Assembly: GCF_018618475.1 (NCBI RefSeq)
Contig: NZ_JACSMD010000001.1
Location: 372,001-436,000 of the forward strand
Source of the DNA: Exiguobacterium sp. s122
GTDB lineage: Bacteria > Bacillota > Bacilli > Exiguobacteriales > Exiguobacteriaceae
Direction of reading: 5' to 3'
Length of the DNA stretch: 64,000 nt
Shown here: positions 43,798-53,205 of the stretch, piece by piece
How the letters are laid out: every line of letters begins with the position of its first letter
Numbering within the stretch: position 1 is the stretch's first letter
Translations under genes and position numbers: made by a program
The notes under the pieces: generated by a model
What the model saw: only the letters and a program-made list of their open reading frames with translations
Databases searched by the model: none
What the model was told of the DNA's origin: nothing

Positions 43798-44905
43798 AAT
43801 CATCAGATTGTCGGCCGTCATCCACAAACTTGAACAGTCCGAAGCGATTGATCATGTTCTCGTTCACACCGGTCAAAATTATGATTACGAGTTGAATGAG
43901 GTGTTCTTCAACGACTTTTGCTTACGTAAACCAGACCACTTCTTAAACGCCGCCACAGGGACCCCGGTCGAGACGATTGGTAACATCTTAATTCAAGTCG
44001 ACCCAGTGCTCGAAATGGAGCGTCCGGACGCCGTCTTGATTCTCGGTGATACGAATTCGTGTCTTTGTGCGATTGCGGCCAAACGCCGGAAGATTCCAAT
44101 TTTTCATATGGAGGCAGGTAACCGTTGTTTCGACCAACGCGTTCCCGAAGAGATAAATCGTAAAATCGTCGACCATACTGCTGATGTGAATTTGACGTAT
44201 AGCGATATCGCCCGAGAATATTTGCTTCGTGAGGGATTACCGGCGGAACGAATCATTAAGACGGGAAGTCCGATGTACGAAGTGCTCGCTTCAAAACGAG
44301 AAGCGATTGAACAGTCTGATGTGTTAGAACGTCTCGAATTGACATCTGAGCACTATTTCCTCGTCTCGGCCCATCGTGAAGAAAACGTCAATTCTGATAA
44401 GCAGTTCCTAGCACTCGTCGATAGCTTAAACGCGATCGCGGCCCAGTACGAGTTACCGGTCATCGTCAGCACTCATCCTCGAACGATGAAACGCATCAAC
44501 GAGTTGAACGTTACGTTCCATCCGCTTGTCCGCCTGTTAAAACCGCTTGGATTCATCGACTACAATCATCTGCAACTTCACGCAAGAGCAGTATTAAGCG
44601 ACAGTGGCACAATCAGTGAAGAATCGTCGATTCTCGGTTTACGAGGTCTGAACATCCGCGAGGCACATGAACGTCCCGAAGCGATGGAAGAAGGAGCGGT
44701 GCTCATGGTTGGGCTACAGAAAGAGCGGATTTTGCAAGGTCTCTCCATCTTGATGGAACAACCACAGCCTCGACTCGTCAATGACTACAGCATGCCAAAC
44801 GTTTCCGACAAAGTTGTCCGCATCCTCATTTCCTACACCGACTACATTCGGCGCGAAGTATGGAAAGGGACGACTGACCCACGTCAGACTGTAAAGGAGA
44901 GCTGA
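43754..44905 (+). CDS. capG: UDP-N-acetyl-L-talosamine 2-epimerase (UDP-L-FucNAc synthase)
   Basis: Third enzyme of the pathway, related to WecB/MnaA UDP-GlcNAc 2-epimerase, 383 residues. It starts MKRLKVMTIVGTRPEIIRLS and has HTGQNYDYELNEVFF, HMEAGNRCFDQRVPEEINR, and LLVSAHREENVNS-like FLVSAHREENVNS, with SDSGTISEESSILG in the UDP site. The frame is open upstream inside capF; ATG 43754 follows GGAGG by six bases. With capE and capF it should complete UDP-L-FucNAc. Confidence 0.92.
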   Translation: MKRLKVMTIVGTRPEIIRLSAVIHKLEQSEAIDHVLVHTGQNYDYELNEVFFNDFCLRKPDHFLNAATGTPVETIGNILIQVDPVLEMERPDAVLILGDTNSCLCAIAAKRRKIPIFHMEAGNRCFDQRVPEEINRKIVDHTADVNLTYSDIAREYLLREGLPAERIIKTGSPMYEVLASKREAIEQSDVLERLELTSEHYFLVSAHREENVNSDKQFLALVDSLNAIAAQYELPVIVSTHPRTMKRINELNVTFHPLVRLLKPLGFIDYNHLQLHARAVLSDSGTISEESSILGLRGLNIREAHERPEAMEEGAVLMVGLQKERILQGLSILMEQPQPRLVNDYSMPNVSDKVVRILISYTDYIRREVWKGTTDPRQTVKES

Positions 44906-44908
44906 GTG

Positions 44909-46039
44909 ATGAAACAAAAACTGGTCTTCATTAGTAATATTGCCTCCCCCTATCAAGTAAAGCTATGCTACGCGCTAGAAGAGTATTTTGAGGCAGAGTT
45001 TTGGTTTTACGAGCACCTCGACAGCAATCGACCTCACTGGTGGAAAATCCCGCTTGGCGATCGCTGCAAAGTATTGCCGTACTCAAAACGATTCCCGAAA
45101 TTGAGTTATTTCTCGCTCGGTCTGATTCCGGAACTCATTCGGTTTAAACCAGATATTTTACTCCTAGGCGGCTTCATGCCTGGCCATGCGGTCTTGACGA
45201 AGCTTGCGAAGCGACTGGGAATGAAAGTGGTTGTCATGAGCGAACCGCTACGGCCGCTTCAAAATGATGACGATCCCTCGACGTTGCTCATGAACCGACA
45301 AGACAATCCGACGAAGACGAAGTTACTCCATTGGATGTTCAAGGACGCTGACCTCTACTTCGGGATGGGGACGGTCGCTGTCGAACAGTTCAAGTCCGAG
45401 TTACGATTTGATCCTGAGAAAGTCGTGCACGCGACCTATGCGCAAGACATCGACGCCTATTTCGAGCATCCTTTGCGTCATAAGGAGCCAGGCGACACGT
45501 TCAAGTTGTTATTCGCCAATCGTCTCGTTGAACGTTATCAACCACTCCTTGTTTTAGAGGCGTATCGCAACTTATCAAAACGCTATTCACTCGAACTGTA
45601 TTTAAATCATTCCGGCCAACTGTTAGAAGCATGTAAAGCCTATATCAAGACGCATCAACTCGAACACGTTCACTTCTTAGACGAAATCAAGGCATGGGAT
45701 GAGATGCCTCGCGTTTACGAACAAGCAGATATTTTGATTCTTCCGGCGACGTATTCAAATGGGAATGGAACGATTATTGAAGCGCGCGCGTCAGGGATGG
45801 GCATCGTGATCAGCAATCAAATCAATAATGTTGCTCATCACTCGGTCAGTGAAGAAAACTGTTACTTCTGCGACGTGACGGTCGAATCGATTGAAGCGAG
45901 TATCGAGCAATATTTAAAGCATCCAGAACGACTCATCAAACACGGTCAATTGTCACGCGAACTTGTAAAGTTTCACCGAAACGACGTGACAGCAAAAGGG
46001 TATTACGACACGTTGCGGGAGAAAAAGCTCATCTTATAA
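44909..46039 (+). CDS. Family 4-like glycosyltransferase
   Basis: A 376-residue probable glycosyltransferase of the GT-B fold. The N-terminus FISNIASPYQVKLCYALEEYF and the donor-site pattern ILILPATYSNGNGTIIEA (E-x7-E-like) support this. It directly follows capG, so it may transfer FucNAc, though nothing in the sequence shows this. AAAGGAGA lies eight bases before ATG 44909; an in-frame GTG lies just upstream. Confidence 0.8.
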   Translation: MKQKLVFISNIASPYQVKLCYALEEYFEAEFWFYEHLDSNRPHWWKIPLGDRCKVLPYSKRFPKLSYFSLGLIPELIRFKPDILLLGGFMPGHAVLTKLAKRLGMKVVVMSEPLRPLQNDDDPSTLLMNRQDNPTKTKLLHWMFKDADLYFGMGTVAVEQFKSELRFDPEKVVHATYAQDIDAYFEHPLRHKEPGDTFKLLFANRLVERYQPLLVLEAYRNLSKRYSLELYLNHSGQLLEACKAYIKTHQLEHVHFLDEIKAWDEMPRVYEQADILILPATYSNGNGTIIEARASGMGIVISNQINNVAHHSVSEENCYFCDVTVESIEASIEQYLKHPERLIKHGQLSRELVKFHRNDVTAKGYYDTLREKKLIL

Positions 46040-46051
46040 AGGAGGTTGGTC

Positions 46052-46768
46052 ATGAAAGTCGCAATCATGCAGCCATACTTTTTTCCGTACATCGGGTACT
46101 ACCAGCTCATTCACGCAGTCGACACGTTCGTCATCTATGATGATGTCCATTTCATCAAAAAAGGTTGGATTCATCGCAACTATATTTTAGTGGATGAACA
46201 CAAAGTTCCGCTGACGATGTCGGTGAAAAAGATGAGTCAAAATCGTCTCATCCTCGAACATGAGCGGGCAAACATTGAAGATGTGATACGCCATCAATTG
46301 AAGCACCTCTATCATGGTTACAGGCGGACCTCGCAGTTTGAACGAGTCATGCCAGTCCTCGAGCAAGCGATTGAGTATGAGGATCGAAACGTCAGTCGGT
46401 ACTTAGCTCATAGTATCGAGACGATTGCTCGATATTTAGGGATTCGAACAAACATCATTTGTTCTTCCGATTTAGCCATCGGGAAAGCGCTGAGAGGCCA
46501 AGATCGTGTCCTCGCCATTTGTCAGGCGCTCGGCGCGACCGAATACATCAACGCCATCAATGGACGAGCACTCTATGATGCCGATGCGTTTGACGAAAGA
46601 GGCATCCGTCTATCTTTCATTGATACGGACATCGTGCCGTATGACCAAGGAATGGAAACGTTTGAACCGTACTTGTCTATCATCGATTTAATGATGCATT
46701 GTTCGAAAGAAGAGATGCAATTGATGCTCGACCGATACGCGCTTATATCAAACCGACAAGTCACCTAG
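46052..46768 (+). CDS. WbqC-family protein
   Basis: A 238-residue protein of the WbqC family, found in many O-antigen and capsule clusters. It starts MKVAIMQPYFFPYIGYYQLI, with DTFVIYDDVHFIKKGWIHRN and GRALYDADAFDERGI later. No catalytic mechanism is established in my knowledge. Its place directly before a VioA-like aminotransferase suggests work on the amino sugar, for example adding an acyl group, but this is inference. AAAGGAGG is six bases before ATG 46052. Confidence 0.82.
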   Translation: MKVAIMQPYFFPYIGYYQLIHAVDTFVIYDDVHFIKKGWIHRNYILVDEHKVPLTMSVKKMSQNRLILEHERANIEDVIRHQLKHLYHGYRRTSQFERVMPVLEQAIEYEDRNVSRYLAHSIETIARYLGIRTNIICSSDLAIGKALRGQDRVLAICQALGATEYINAINGRALYDADAFDERGIRLSFIDTDIVPYDQGMETFEPYLSIIDLMMHCSKEEMQLMLDRYALISNRQVT

Positions 46769-46778
46769 GAGGTATCCC

Positions 46779-47954
46779 ATGCTACACATTGCTGACATCC
46801 AGTCGAACGCGCTTCCGGTCCATGCTCCCTACTCAAAACCGAAACCTCCTTCAAGCGTCATCGCGGTCACAAAATCCGTCATGCCGACGTTTGAAGAATA
46901 TACGGCCGAAATTCAGGACATTTGGGAAACGCGCTGGCTGACGAATAATGGTTCGAAACATCAACAATTGGAAGCTTCGTTACAAGATTACTTGTGCGTT
47001 GAAAACGTCGTGTTGTTCACAAACGGGCACTTGGCTCTTGAAGCCGCGATTGAGGCACTTGATTTGACGGGAGAAGTCATCACGACTCCATTCACGTTTG
47101 CCTCAACGAGTCATGCGTTGATTCGAAAAGGGTTGAAGCCCGTCTACGGGGATATCCGCGCCGATGATTATACGCTTGATGCGACAAAAATCGAGCGATT
47201 GATCACGACGAAGACGTCGGCGATTCTCCCCGTTCACGTATATGGCAACGTATGTGATGTCGAAGCAATCGAAGCGATTGCGAAGCGATACAATCTTAAA
47301 GTCATTTATGATGCAGCCCATGCGTTCGGTGTGACCGTGAAGGGTCGCGGGATTGGTACGTACGGGGATGTCTCGATGTTTAGCTTTCATGCGACAAAAG
47401 TGTTCCATACGATTGAAGGTGGAGCGTTAACGTTTAACGATGCCGAATTGAGCGACCGGTTCAATCGCTTGAAAAACTTTGGGATTACAGGGCCGGAAAC
47501 GGTGCAAGAACCGGGCGGGAATGCCAAAATGAATGAATTTCAAGCGGCGATGGGTCTTTGTAACCTCCGTCATATTGATGACGTGTTGGACCGGCGCCGA
47601 CATGTAAGGCAGACGTATGATCGTTTGTTAGGATCAGTCGAAGGTGTGCGCTTATTAGTCAGACAGCCTGGTGTGGAGACAAACCATTCGTATTATCCGA
47701 TCGTGTTTACAGGTACCGTGAATCTTCGCGACGACGTACATGCACTACTTGAACGAGAAGGCATTTACAGTCGGAAATACTTCTATCCGCTCGTGACGGA
47801 TTATGCGTGGAACAAGAATCGATTTGCGAGCCGTGCCACACCGGTCGCGAGACATATTGCAGAACGGGTGTTGACGCTCCCTCTCTATCCGGAGCTGAGT
47901 GACGAAGACGTGCATCGAATTTGCGAAGTCGTAAGGAGAGGAGTGACGACATGA
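46779..47954 (+). CDS. DegT/DnrJ/EryC1/StrS-family sugar aminotransferase, VioA-like
   Basis: A PLP-dependent transaminase of 391 residues. The PLP lysine is K207 in [15 protein letters not shown]. Residues DAAHAFGV hold the ring-stacking region, and [16 protein letters not shown] near the start resembles VioA, which makes dTDP-4-amino-4,6-dideoxy-D-glucose (viosamine). rmlA and rmlB follow and would supply its keto-sugar substrate, which supports this reading. The 3-amino route is less likely because no ketoisomerase gene is seen. AGGAGG precedes the start; the stop overlaps rmlA by four bases. Confidence 0.88.
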   Translation: MLHIADIQSNALPVHAPYSKPKPPSSVIAVTKSVMPTFEEYTAEIQDIWETRWLTNNGSKHQQLEASLQDYLCVENVVLFTNGHLALEAAIEALDLTGEVITTPFTFASTSHALIRKGLKPVYGDIRADDYTLDATKIERLITTKTSAILPVHVYGNVCDVEAIEAIAKRYNLKVIYDAAHAFGVTVKGRGIGTYGDVSMFSFHATKVFHTIEGGALTFNDAELSDRFNRLKNFGITGPETVQEPGGNAKMNEFQAAMGLCNLRHIDDVLDRRRHVRQTYDRLLGSVEGVRLLVRQPGVETNHSYYPIVFTGTVNLRDDVHALLEREGIYSRKYFYPLVTDYAWNKNRFASRATPVARHIAERVLTLPLYPELSDEDVHRICEVVRRGVTT

Positions 47955-48922
47955 AAGGAATCATTTTAGCAGGTGGGAACGGGACGAGACTTTATCCGAT
48001 GACGAAAGCGGTTTCCAAACAGCTCTTACCTATCTATGATAAGCCACTGATTTATTATCCAATGTCTGTCCTTATGCTTGCTGGCATCCGGGAGATTTTA
48101 CTCATCTCGACTCCAAAAGATATTGCCGGTTATGAACGGTTGTTCGGGGACGGTCATCAGCTCGGTATTCAAATCACGTATCAAGTCCAAACGAAGCCGG
48201 TCGGCCTCGCCGACGCGTTCATCCTCGGTGCCGACTTTATCGGTGACGACTCGGTCTGTTTGATTCTCGGGGACAACGTCTTCTATGGTCCAGACTTGAC
48301 CCGGTTCCTCCAACATGCGAAACAAAATGAGCATGGGGCGACCATTTTCGGTTATCCAGTGAAAGACGCGCGAGCGTTCGGTGTCGTTGAATTTGACGAC
48401 AAGCATCGCGTCGTCTCGATTGAAGAAAAGCCGGCGGTCCCGAAATCGAACTACGCGGTACCTGGTCTGTACTTCTATGACAATCAAGTCATCGAATTTG
48501 CAAAAGCCGTCATGCCTTCTCCGCGTGGGGAACTTGAGATTACGTCCATCAACAATATGTACCTTGAACGGGGTGAGCTAAACGTTGTCTTATTCGGCCG
48601 AGGCATGGCGTGGCTCGACACGGGAACACCAGAAGGGATGATTAAAGCATCGATTTTCGTACAAACCGTCCAAGAGCGGCAAGGCTATTACATCGCCTGC
48701 TTAGAAGAAATCGCATGGCGTCGTGGTTTCATCTCTCGTGAGGAACTCGCGGATATCGGAGCGACGTTGAAAATGACAGATTACGGCCAATATCTTCTAT
48801 CACTCGTCAAGGAAGGGGAAGAAGCAGATGCGAACGCTACTCGTGACTGGCGGAGCCGGGTTCATCGGTTCAAATTTCATAAGACACTTTCGGGAAAAAC
48901 ATCCGACGTACCGCATTCTTAA
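47951..48922 (+). CDS. rmlA: Glucose-1-phosphate thymidylyltransferase
   Basis: Makes dTDP-glucose from glucose-1-phosphate and dTTP. The nucleotidyltransferase signature [20 protein letters not shown] is at 3-22, followed by [24 protein letters not shown] and VEEKP-like [12 protein letters not shown]. The chain is 323 residues, about 30 longer than usual. After [10 protein letters not shown] the tail (Arg, His, Lys-rich) is encoded in the first 95 bases of rmlB in another frame and looks like loss of the normal stop. It overlaps the aminotransferase gene by ATGA. Confidence 0.94.
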   Translation: MKGIILAGGNGTRLYPMTKAVSKQLLPIYDKPLIYYPMSVLMLAGIREILLISTPKDIAGYERLFGDGHQLGIQITYQVQTKPVGLADAFILGADFIGDDSVCLILGDNVFYGPDLTRFLQHAKQNEHGATIFGYPVKDARAFGVVEFDDKHRVVSIEEKPAVPKSNYAVPGLYFYDNQVIEFAKAVMPSPRGELEITSINNMYLERGELNVVLFGRGMAWLDTGTPEGMIKASIFVQTVQERQGYYIACLEEIAWRRGFISREELADIGATLKMTDYGQYLLSLVKEGEEADANATRDWRSRVHRFKFHKTLSGKTSDVPHS

Positions 48923-49886
48923 CGTCGACGTGTTGACATATGCCGGGAACTTGGAAAATTTGGAGGGAATCCCGGAAGACGCGTTGTACCATTTCGAAAA
49001 AGTAGACATTCGGGACCGTGAGGCTGTCCGTCGCTTGTTCGAGACGTATGATGTGACAGAAGTCGTCCATTTCGCAGCCGAATCCCACGTCGACCGAAGC
49101 ATCACAGAACCGGAAGTATTTCTGACGACGAACGTGCTCGGTACCCAAGTGCTACTCGACGCTGCGATGCGGCATTGGAAAATCAATCCGGACGATAAAC
49201 ATAGCCGTCACTATCGTGAAGGTGTTTGTTTTGTCCACGTCTCGACCGATGAGGTGTATGGCTCACTCGGTACCGAAGGATTCTTCACGGAAGTGTCGCC
49301 GATTGCACCGAATAGCCCATACGCCGCATCGAAAGCAAGCTCTGATTTGCTCGTGCGTGCGTATTATGAAACGTACGGCTTCCCGGCGAAGACTACGCGG
49401 TGTAGCAACAACTACGGCCCCTATCAGTTCCCGGAAAAACTAATTCCGCTCATGATTCACAACTCGCTGTCTGGAAAAATGTTACCGGTATACGGGGATG
49501 GTCTGCAAATTCGAGATTGGCTTCATGTCAGCGACCATTGTGAGGCCATCGATCTCGTTCGGCAGAAAGGACGCGTTGGTGAGGTCTATAACATCGGCGG
49601 TCATAACGAGAAGACAAATTTAGCGCTCGTCAAACTGATTCTACGAAAGCTGAACCGTCCAGAAACGTCGATTCAATTCGTTCAAGATCGTCCGGGACAC
49701 GACCGCCGCTATGCGATTGATGCGAGCAAGATGGCGCAGGAACTCGGTTGGACGCCACGATACTCGTTTGAAGAAGGAATCGAAGAGACGATTGAGTGGT
49801 ATCTCAATCATCCTGACTGGGTCGAACGAATCGTCTCGGGTACGTATCAATCGTATTACGAAACGATGTACGCATCTGTCGAATAG
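48828..49886 (+). CDS. rmlB: dTDP-glucose 4,6-dehydratase
   Basis: Converts dTDP-glucose to dTDP-4-keto-6-deoxyglucose. An extended SDR of 352 residues: GGAGFIGSN (Rossmann), HVSTDEVYG with the catalytic Asp-Glu pair, and YAASKAS (YxxxK). rmlC and rmlD are absent, so the product is not directed to rhamnose here; the VioA-like aminotransferase is the natural user. The ATG lies within the end of rmlA. Confidence 0.95.
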   Translation: MRTLLVTGGAGFIGSNFIRHFREKHPTYRILNVDVLTYAGNLENLEGIPEDALYHFEKVDIRDREAVRRLFETYDVTEVVHFAAESHVDRSITEPEVFLTTNVLGTQVLLDAAMRHWKINPDDKHSRHYREGVCFVHVSTDEVYGSLGTEGFFTEVSPIAPNSPYAASKASSDLLVRAYYETYGFPAKTTRCSNNYGPYQFPEKLIPLMIHNSLSGKMLPVYGDGLQIRDWLHVSDHCEAIDLVRQKGRVGEVYNIGGHNEKTNLALVKLILRKLNRPETSIQFVQDRPGHDRRYAIDASKMAQELGWTPRYSFEEGIEETIEWYLNHPDWVERIVSGTYQSYYETMYASVE

Positions 49887-49897
49887 GAGGGGCTGTC

Positions 49898-50551
49898 ATG
49901 TACGCGCGCTATGTGAAGTATCCGCAAGACGTTATGTTAGCTCTGCTCGCCCTTATCGTCCTTAGTCCGCTCTTGCTCGGAATCGCGCTTCTCGTTCGAA
50001 TCAAGTTGGGGCCTTCCATCTTGTTTCGGCAGGCACGTCCGGGGAAAGACGGTATAATTTTCTATCTGTACAAGTTTCGGACGATGACCGATGCGCGGGA
50101 TGCGTCTGGAGCGTTGTTACCGGACGAACAACGGTTAACGCGCTTTGGTAAGACGCTCCGCTCACTTAGTCTCGATGAACTGCCAAGTCTATTGAACATC
50201 TTGAAAGGAGACTTGGCGATTGTCGGTCCACGACCACTCCTTGTCGATTATTTGCCGTTTTACAACGAGGTACAAAAGCGCCGACATGAGGTGCGGCCCG
50301 GATTGACTGGGCTTGCTCAGGTGAGCGGACGAAATCGCTTGTCATGGAACGAACGTTTTGAACTAGACGTCCGCTACGTCGATCACATCTCGTGGCGAAA
50401 TGATTGGCGCATTATTTGGCTGACGATTGGAAAAGTACTGCGGCGGGATGGCATCACGTCCGCTACGGCTGCGACGATGGAACCGTTCACAGGGGAACGG
50501 CCAGTTTCTAAAAAAACGGCACAAAAGAAAAAAACGGCCTCTTTCCAGTAA
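49898..50551 (+). CDS. Initiating sugar transferase (polyisoprenyl-phosphate hexose-1-phosphate transferase)
   Basis: A 217-residue membrane-bound enzyme that puts the first sugar-1-phosphate on undecaprenyl phosphate. One hydrophobic N-terminal segment (about 12-34) is followed by the catalytic core: RQARPGKDG, FYLYKFRTMTDARD, LPSLLNILKGDLAIVGPRP and RPGLTGLAQVSGRN. It is the short, EpsL/WcaJ-core type. AGGAGGGG precedes the ATG. A basic tail rich in Lys (KKTAQKKKTASFQ) is encoded by the terminator region. Confidence 0.92.
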   Translation: MYARYVKYPQDVMLALLALIVLSPLLLGIALLVRIKLGPSILFRQARPGKDGIIFYLYKFRTMTDARDASGALLPDEQRLTRFGKTLRSLSLDELPSLLNILKGDLAIVGPRPLLVDYLPFYNEVQKRRHEVRPGLTGLAQVSGRNRLSWNERFELDVRYVDHISWRNDWRIIWLTIGKVLRRDGITSATAATMEPFTGERPVSKKTAQKKKTASFQ

Positions 50552-50565
50552 GAAAGGCCGTTTTC
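50531..50565. terminator. Bidirectional terminator after the polysaccharide cluster
   Basis: AAAACGGCC...TTTC pairs with GAAA...GGCCGTTTT with a small bulge. The stop of the sugar transferase is in the loop. It also lies just past the end of pgaD on the minus strand. Confidence 0.85.
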
Positions 50566-50586
50566 TTCATTCAATATTGTTCAGTT

Positions 50587-51051
50587 TTATTTAGGTAGTT
50601 CTTTCACCGGATTGTCTTCAAAGACGACGACTTTTTCAGTTTGGAGTCGGCGAATATCGGCTTCCTCCATTAAGCCTAAGTTGGTCAGCTCTTCGATTGT
50701 TGTTGGCGTCGGTGGCTGCCTTCGGTTCAACGAGCCATATCGCTTCTTGTTGTAAGTACGCCACACGAATAAGACGAGTGCGGATACAAGCAACGCAACC
50801 AATCCAAACGCGAGTAGCCCGCGGATATCCGCATTCGTGACGTTCAAGGCGGTCTTCACAGTCGCGATATAACGGTCATTGACTCCGATTAACGCACTGA
50901 CGAAGAACCACGTGACGACGAGCGTGTATCCCCAGAAAATAATGGTCAATATTACATCAAAAATCTTTCGAAAAACCGAATGTTTCGTTTTGACGAGTAC
51001 GCCTTCGTTTAAAGACTGCTCCGTCGTGTCCCCCGGTCTGGTGAGCTCCAT
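50587..51051 (-). CDS. pgaD: Poly-beta-1,6-N-acetylglucosamine synthase accessory protein PgaD
   Basis: A 154-residue membrane protein with two membrane segments (about 33-55 and 78-100) and a cytoplasmic C-terminus, the PgaD layout. In E. coli PgaD with PgaC forms the c-di-GMP-responsive synthase. Its ATG has GAAAGGAGG upstream and overlaps the end of pgaC by 43 bases. Identification rests mainly on size, topology and position after pgaC. Confidence 0.75.
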   Translation of the reverse strand: MELTRPGDTTEQSLNEGVLVKTKHSVFRKIFDVILTIIFWGYTLVVTWFFVSALIGVNDRYIATVKTALNVTNADIRGLLAFGLVALLVSALVLFVWRTYNKKRYGSLNRRQPPTPTTIEELTNLGLMEEADIRRLQTEKVVVFEDNPVKELPK

Positions 51052-52268
51052 GTGGCGTATCCTCCTTTCACTGTCGAGCGAATCGCTTTCGGTGTTGCCG
51101 CGATGACGACGAACGTGTTAAGCATCCAATAGATGACGGGATACCAAGCGGCCCATACATAGTAGCGGAAGACGTTGTCATAACGTGCGTCATTCCAAAG
51201 AGAAATCAAGAGTTGAATGTGACTGATTAAGACGAGGGCAAACGAGTTGTACGTGAACCAGACGAGCATCTGTTGAAGCGTGTTGGCTGTAACGAATAAA
51301 TAAATCGTGACGAGAAGCCACGCATATGCCCAAATGACGCTAATGACTTGTTCGAAGTAGACCGGCCAGATGCGTCGTTGGCGCCAGTCTTTGAAAATAT
51401 CAAAGTGACGGAGGACGACTTCTTGTCCGCCTTGTGACCAACGAACACGTTGATTCCAAATCCCAGAAAGTGACTCCGGTACGAGCATCCAACAGATGGC
51501 GCGTGGCTCATAGCGGATATCCCAAAACTTTTTTTGGAGTTTCCACGAAACCGCGATATCTTCGGTGATCATATCCCGGTCCCATAAGCCGACCGAAAGG
51601 AGTGCTTTCTTTCGGAACATGACGATGACGCCGGATACCGTCATGATTTTGCCCATGACGCGTTGTGTCCGTTTAATGGAGCCGATGATTGAAGCGTACT
51701 CGACAATTTGCATCCGACTGAGGAGCGTGTCACGATTACGAATGCGTGGGTTGCCGGTTACGGCTCCGACGCGCTCGCCTTTATCTAAGAAATGACGAAC
51801 GAGATGGTACGGCGCTTCTTCTGCTAAGAAGGCGTCCGAGTCGACACAAAGCAGATACTCTGAATGTGCCGCATGGGCAGCCATATGTAATGCGTTGGCC
51901 TTCCCTCGGTTTTCATGACAGTCGATGACGCGAAGACGTTCGTGTTTTTCTGCGAGTTGAATCAACAGTTCACCAGTCCGGTCAGAGCTTCCATCGTTTA
52001 CAGCAATGATTTCTAAATGTGGATAGGTGAGATGGTCTAAATAAGTGATGGTTTCTTCAATCGTATCTTGTTCGTTATAACACGGAACCAAAATACTAAT
52101 AAGCGGCCATTCCCGTTCGTTCAAATCAAGCGGTTTTTCATTTTCACGTGTAAAACTGAATAGGACGGCTCCAGAAATCCAAAACAGTGCCATAATAAAC
52201 GGATACCAGAATACGAATTGGGCCAGTGGTTCAATCCATGGTGCAAATTCCAATAAGTAAAATTTCAT
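51009..52268 (-). CDS. pgaC: Poly-beta-1,6-N-acetyl-D-glucosamine synthase
   Basis: A processive GT2 membrane synthase of 419 residues that polymerises GlcNAc from UDP-GlcNAc (PgaC/IcaA). One N-terminal membrane segment; catalytic motifs ISILVPCYNEQDT, DSDAF (DxD), TEDIAVSW (TED) and QRVRWSQGG (QxxRW); then three or more C-terminal membrane segments. ATG 52268 follows GGGAGG by six bases; the frame is open 38 codons upstream. No deacetylase (PgaB/IcaB) and no outer-membrane or IcaC partner is present here. Confidence 0.92.
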   Translation of the reverse strand: MKFYLLEFAPWIEPLAQFVFWYPFIMALFWISGAVLFSFTRENEKPLDLNEREWPLISILVPCYNEQDTIEETITYLDHLTYPHLEIIAVNDGSSDRTGELLIQLAEKHERLRVIDCHENRGKANALHMAAHAAHSEYLLCVDSDAFLAEEAPYHLVRHFLDKGERVGAVTGNPRIRNRDTLLSRMQIVEYASIIGSIKRTQRVMGKIMTVSGVIVMFRKKALLSVGLWDRDMITEDIAVSWKLQKKFWDIRYEPRAICWMLVPESLSGIWNQRVRWSQGGQEVVLRHFDIFKDWRQRRIWPVYFEQVISVIWAYAWLLVTIYLFVTANTLQQMLVWFTYNSFALVLISHIQLLISLWNDARYDNVFRYYVWAAWYPVIYWMLNTFVVIAATPKAIRSTVKGGYATWSSPDRGTRRSSL

Positions 52269-52396
52269 CACAAACCTCCCTGATTTTCTAAAAAATGAAA
52301 TGTTGATAGTGTAATACCACTTATTCTTTTTTGTTTCCCTTTTTATTGAAAATTTAAATCTGGAAAAAAAGCTGATTCGCATAAATCACGAAATTA

Positions 52397-52405
52397 TGTT
52401 ATAAA
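52397..52405 (+). promoter_or_regulatory. Extended -10 of the DsbA-like gene
   Basis: TGTTATAAA forms an extended -10 about 42 bases before the start codon. The surrounding sequence is very AT-rich. No convincing -35 is needed for this type. Confidence 0.45.
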
Positions 52406-52446
52406 TTTTATTGTGAATAATTGAACAATATGAGAGGAGAACGTTT

Positions 52447-53091
52447 ATGCGAGGCGTAAAACTTATGTGTTTAGCTACACTGTTATTTCTAGCAGCTTGT
52501 AATCCTACCGGGGCGGAAAAAGAAGAGGAAACGTATACATATGAGGCTTATGAACTCCCGCTCGCGGAAAAGGTAGCCCTCGGAGATGGGAAGGATGAGA
52601 TTGTCTTCATCTTTGACTACAGTTGTCCGTGGTGCAAGAAGTGGATGGAAAGTGTTTTACCGGAAATCGAATCACGCTGGATTGATACGGGAAAGGTGTC
52701 ATTTAAAGGACAACCGCTCGTCTTGTTAAACGAGCGATCTCAATTGCTCGCAAGTGTTGATTTGAACGTAGAAAGACACATGCCAACCCGTTACTATGAG
52801 GTTCAACGACAAATTGGAATGGATTCAGGAATGGACGATTTTGGGACCGAAGCCTATGTGCGTCGCCTCGCCAAAACGTTAGAAATTGATCCGAATCTGC
52901 TGCTCGTAGCGCACACGGATACCGGTATTCAAAACGCTAGACTGTATACAAGAGATTTGGGAGTCGCGTATGTGCCGACAGTTTATGTGAATGGCGTCAA
53001 ATTGCTTGATGCGTTCAGCTTAGAGGAGATGGAACGTGTGTTAAACGGAGAGATTAAAGCAGGAGATGTAGTCGATGTTCCGGCCGAATGA
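52447..53091 (+). CDS. DsbA-like thioredoxin-fold lipoprotein
   Basis: A 214-residue thiol oxidoreductase at the outer face of the membrane. Lipobox LAAC with the lipidated Cys at 18; redox motif CPWC at 60-63; the cis-Pro is in YVPTVYVNG. It resembles BdbD/DsbA (thioredoxin fold with helical insert). It would form or isomerise disulfides in exported proteins. AGAGGAGA precedes the ATG. It is a single gene divergent from pgaCD with its own terminator; no BdbC-like partner lies beside it. Confidence 0.87.
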   Translation: MRGVKLMCLATLLFLAACNPTGAEKEEETYTYEAYELPLAEKVALGDGKDEIVFIFDYSCPWCKKWMESVLPEIESRWIDTGKVSFKGQPLVLLNERSQLLASVDLNVERHMPTRYYEVQRQIGMDSGMDDFGTEAYVRRLAKTLEIDPNLLLVAHTDTGIQNARLYTRDLGVAYVPTVYVNGVKLLDAFSLEEMERVLNGEIKAGDVVDVPAE

Positions 53092-53103
53092 ATTAGGATA
53101 TCG

Positions 53104-53132
53104 AAAAAGCGCGATTGACTTCGCGCTTTTTT
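53104..53132 (+). terminator. Terminator of the DsbA-like gene
   Basis: AAAAAGCGCGA pairs with TCGCGCTTTTT over a six-base loop, ending in a T run. Confidence 0.92.
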
Positions 53133-53171
53133 CAGTTTGAACAGGAAAGCCATCAACATGAATCGAATTAA

Positions 53172-53205
53172 AATAAAAAAGCATCTGACATTCGTCAAAC
53201 GCTTT
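53172..53205 (-). terminator. Terminator of the small membrane protein gene
   Basis: On the minus strand AAAGCGTTTGAC pairs with GTCAGATGCTTT (two imperfect positions) over a four-base loop, then a T run. The stop codon at 53195-53197 lies in the stem. Confidence 0.75.
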
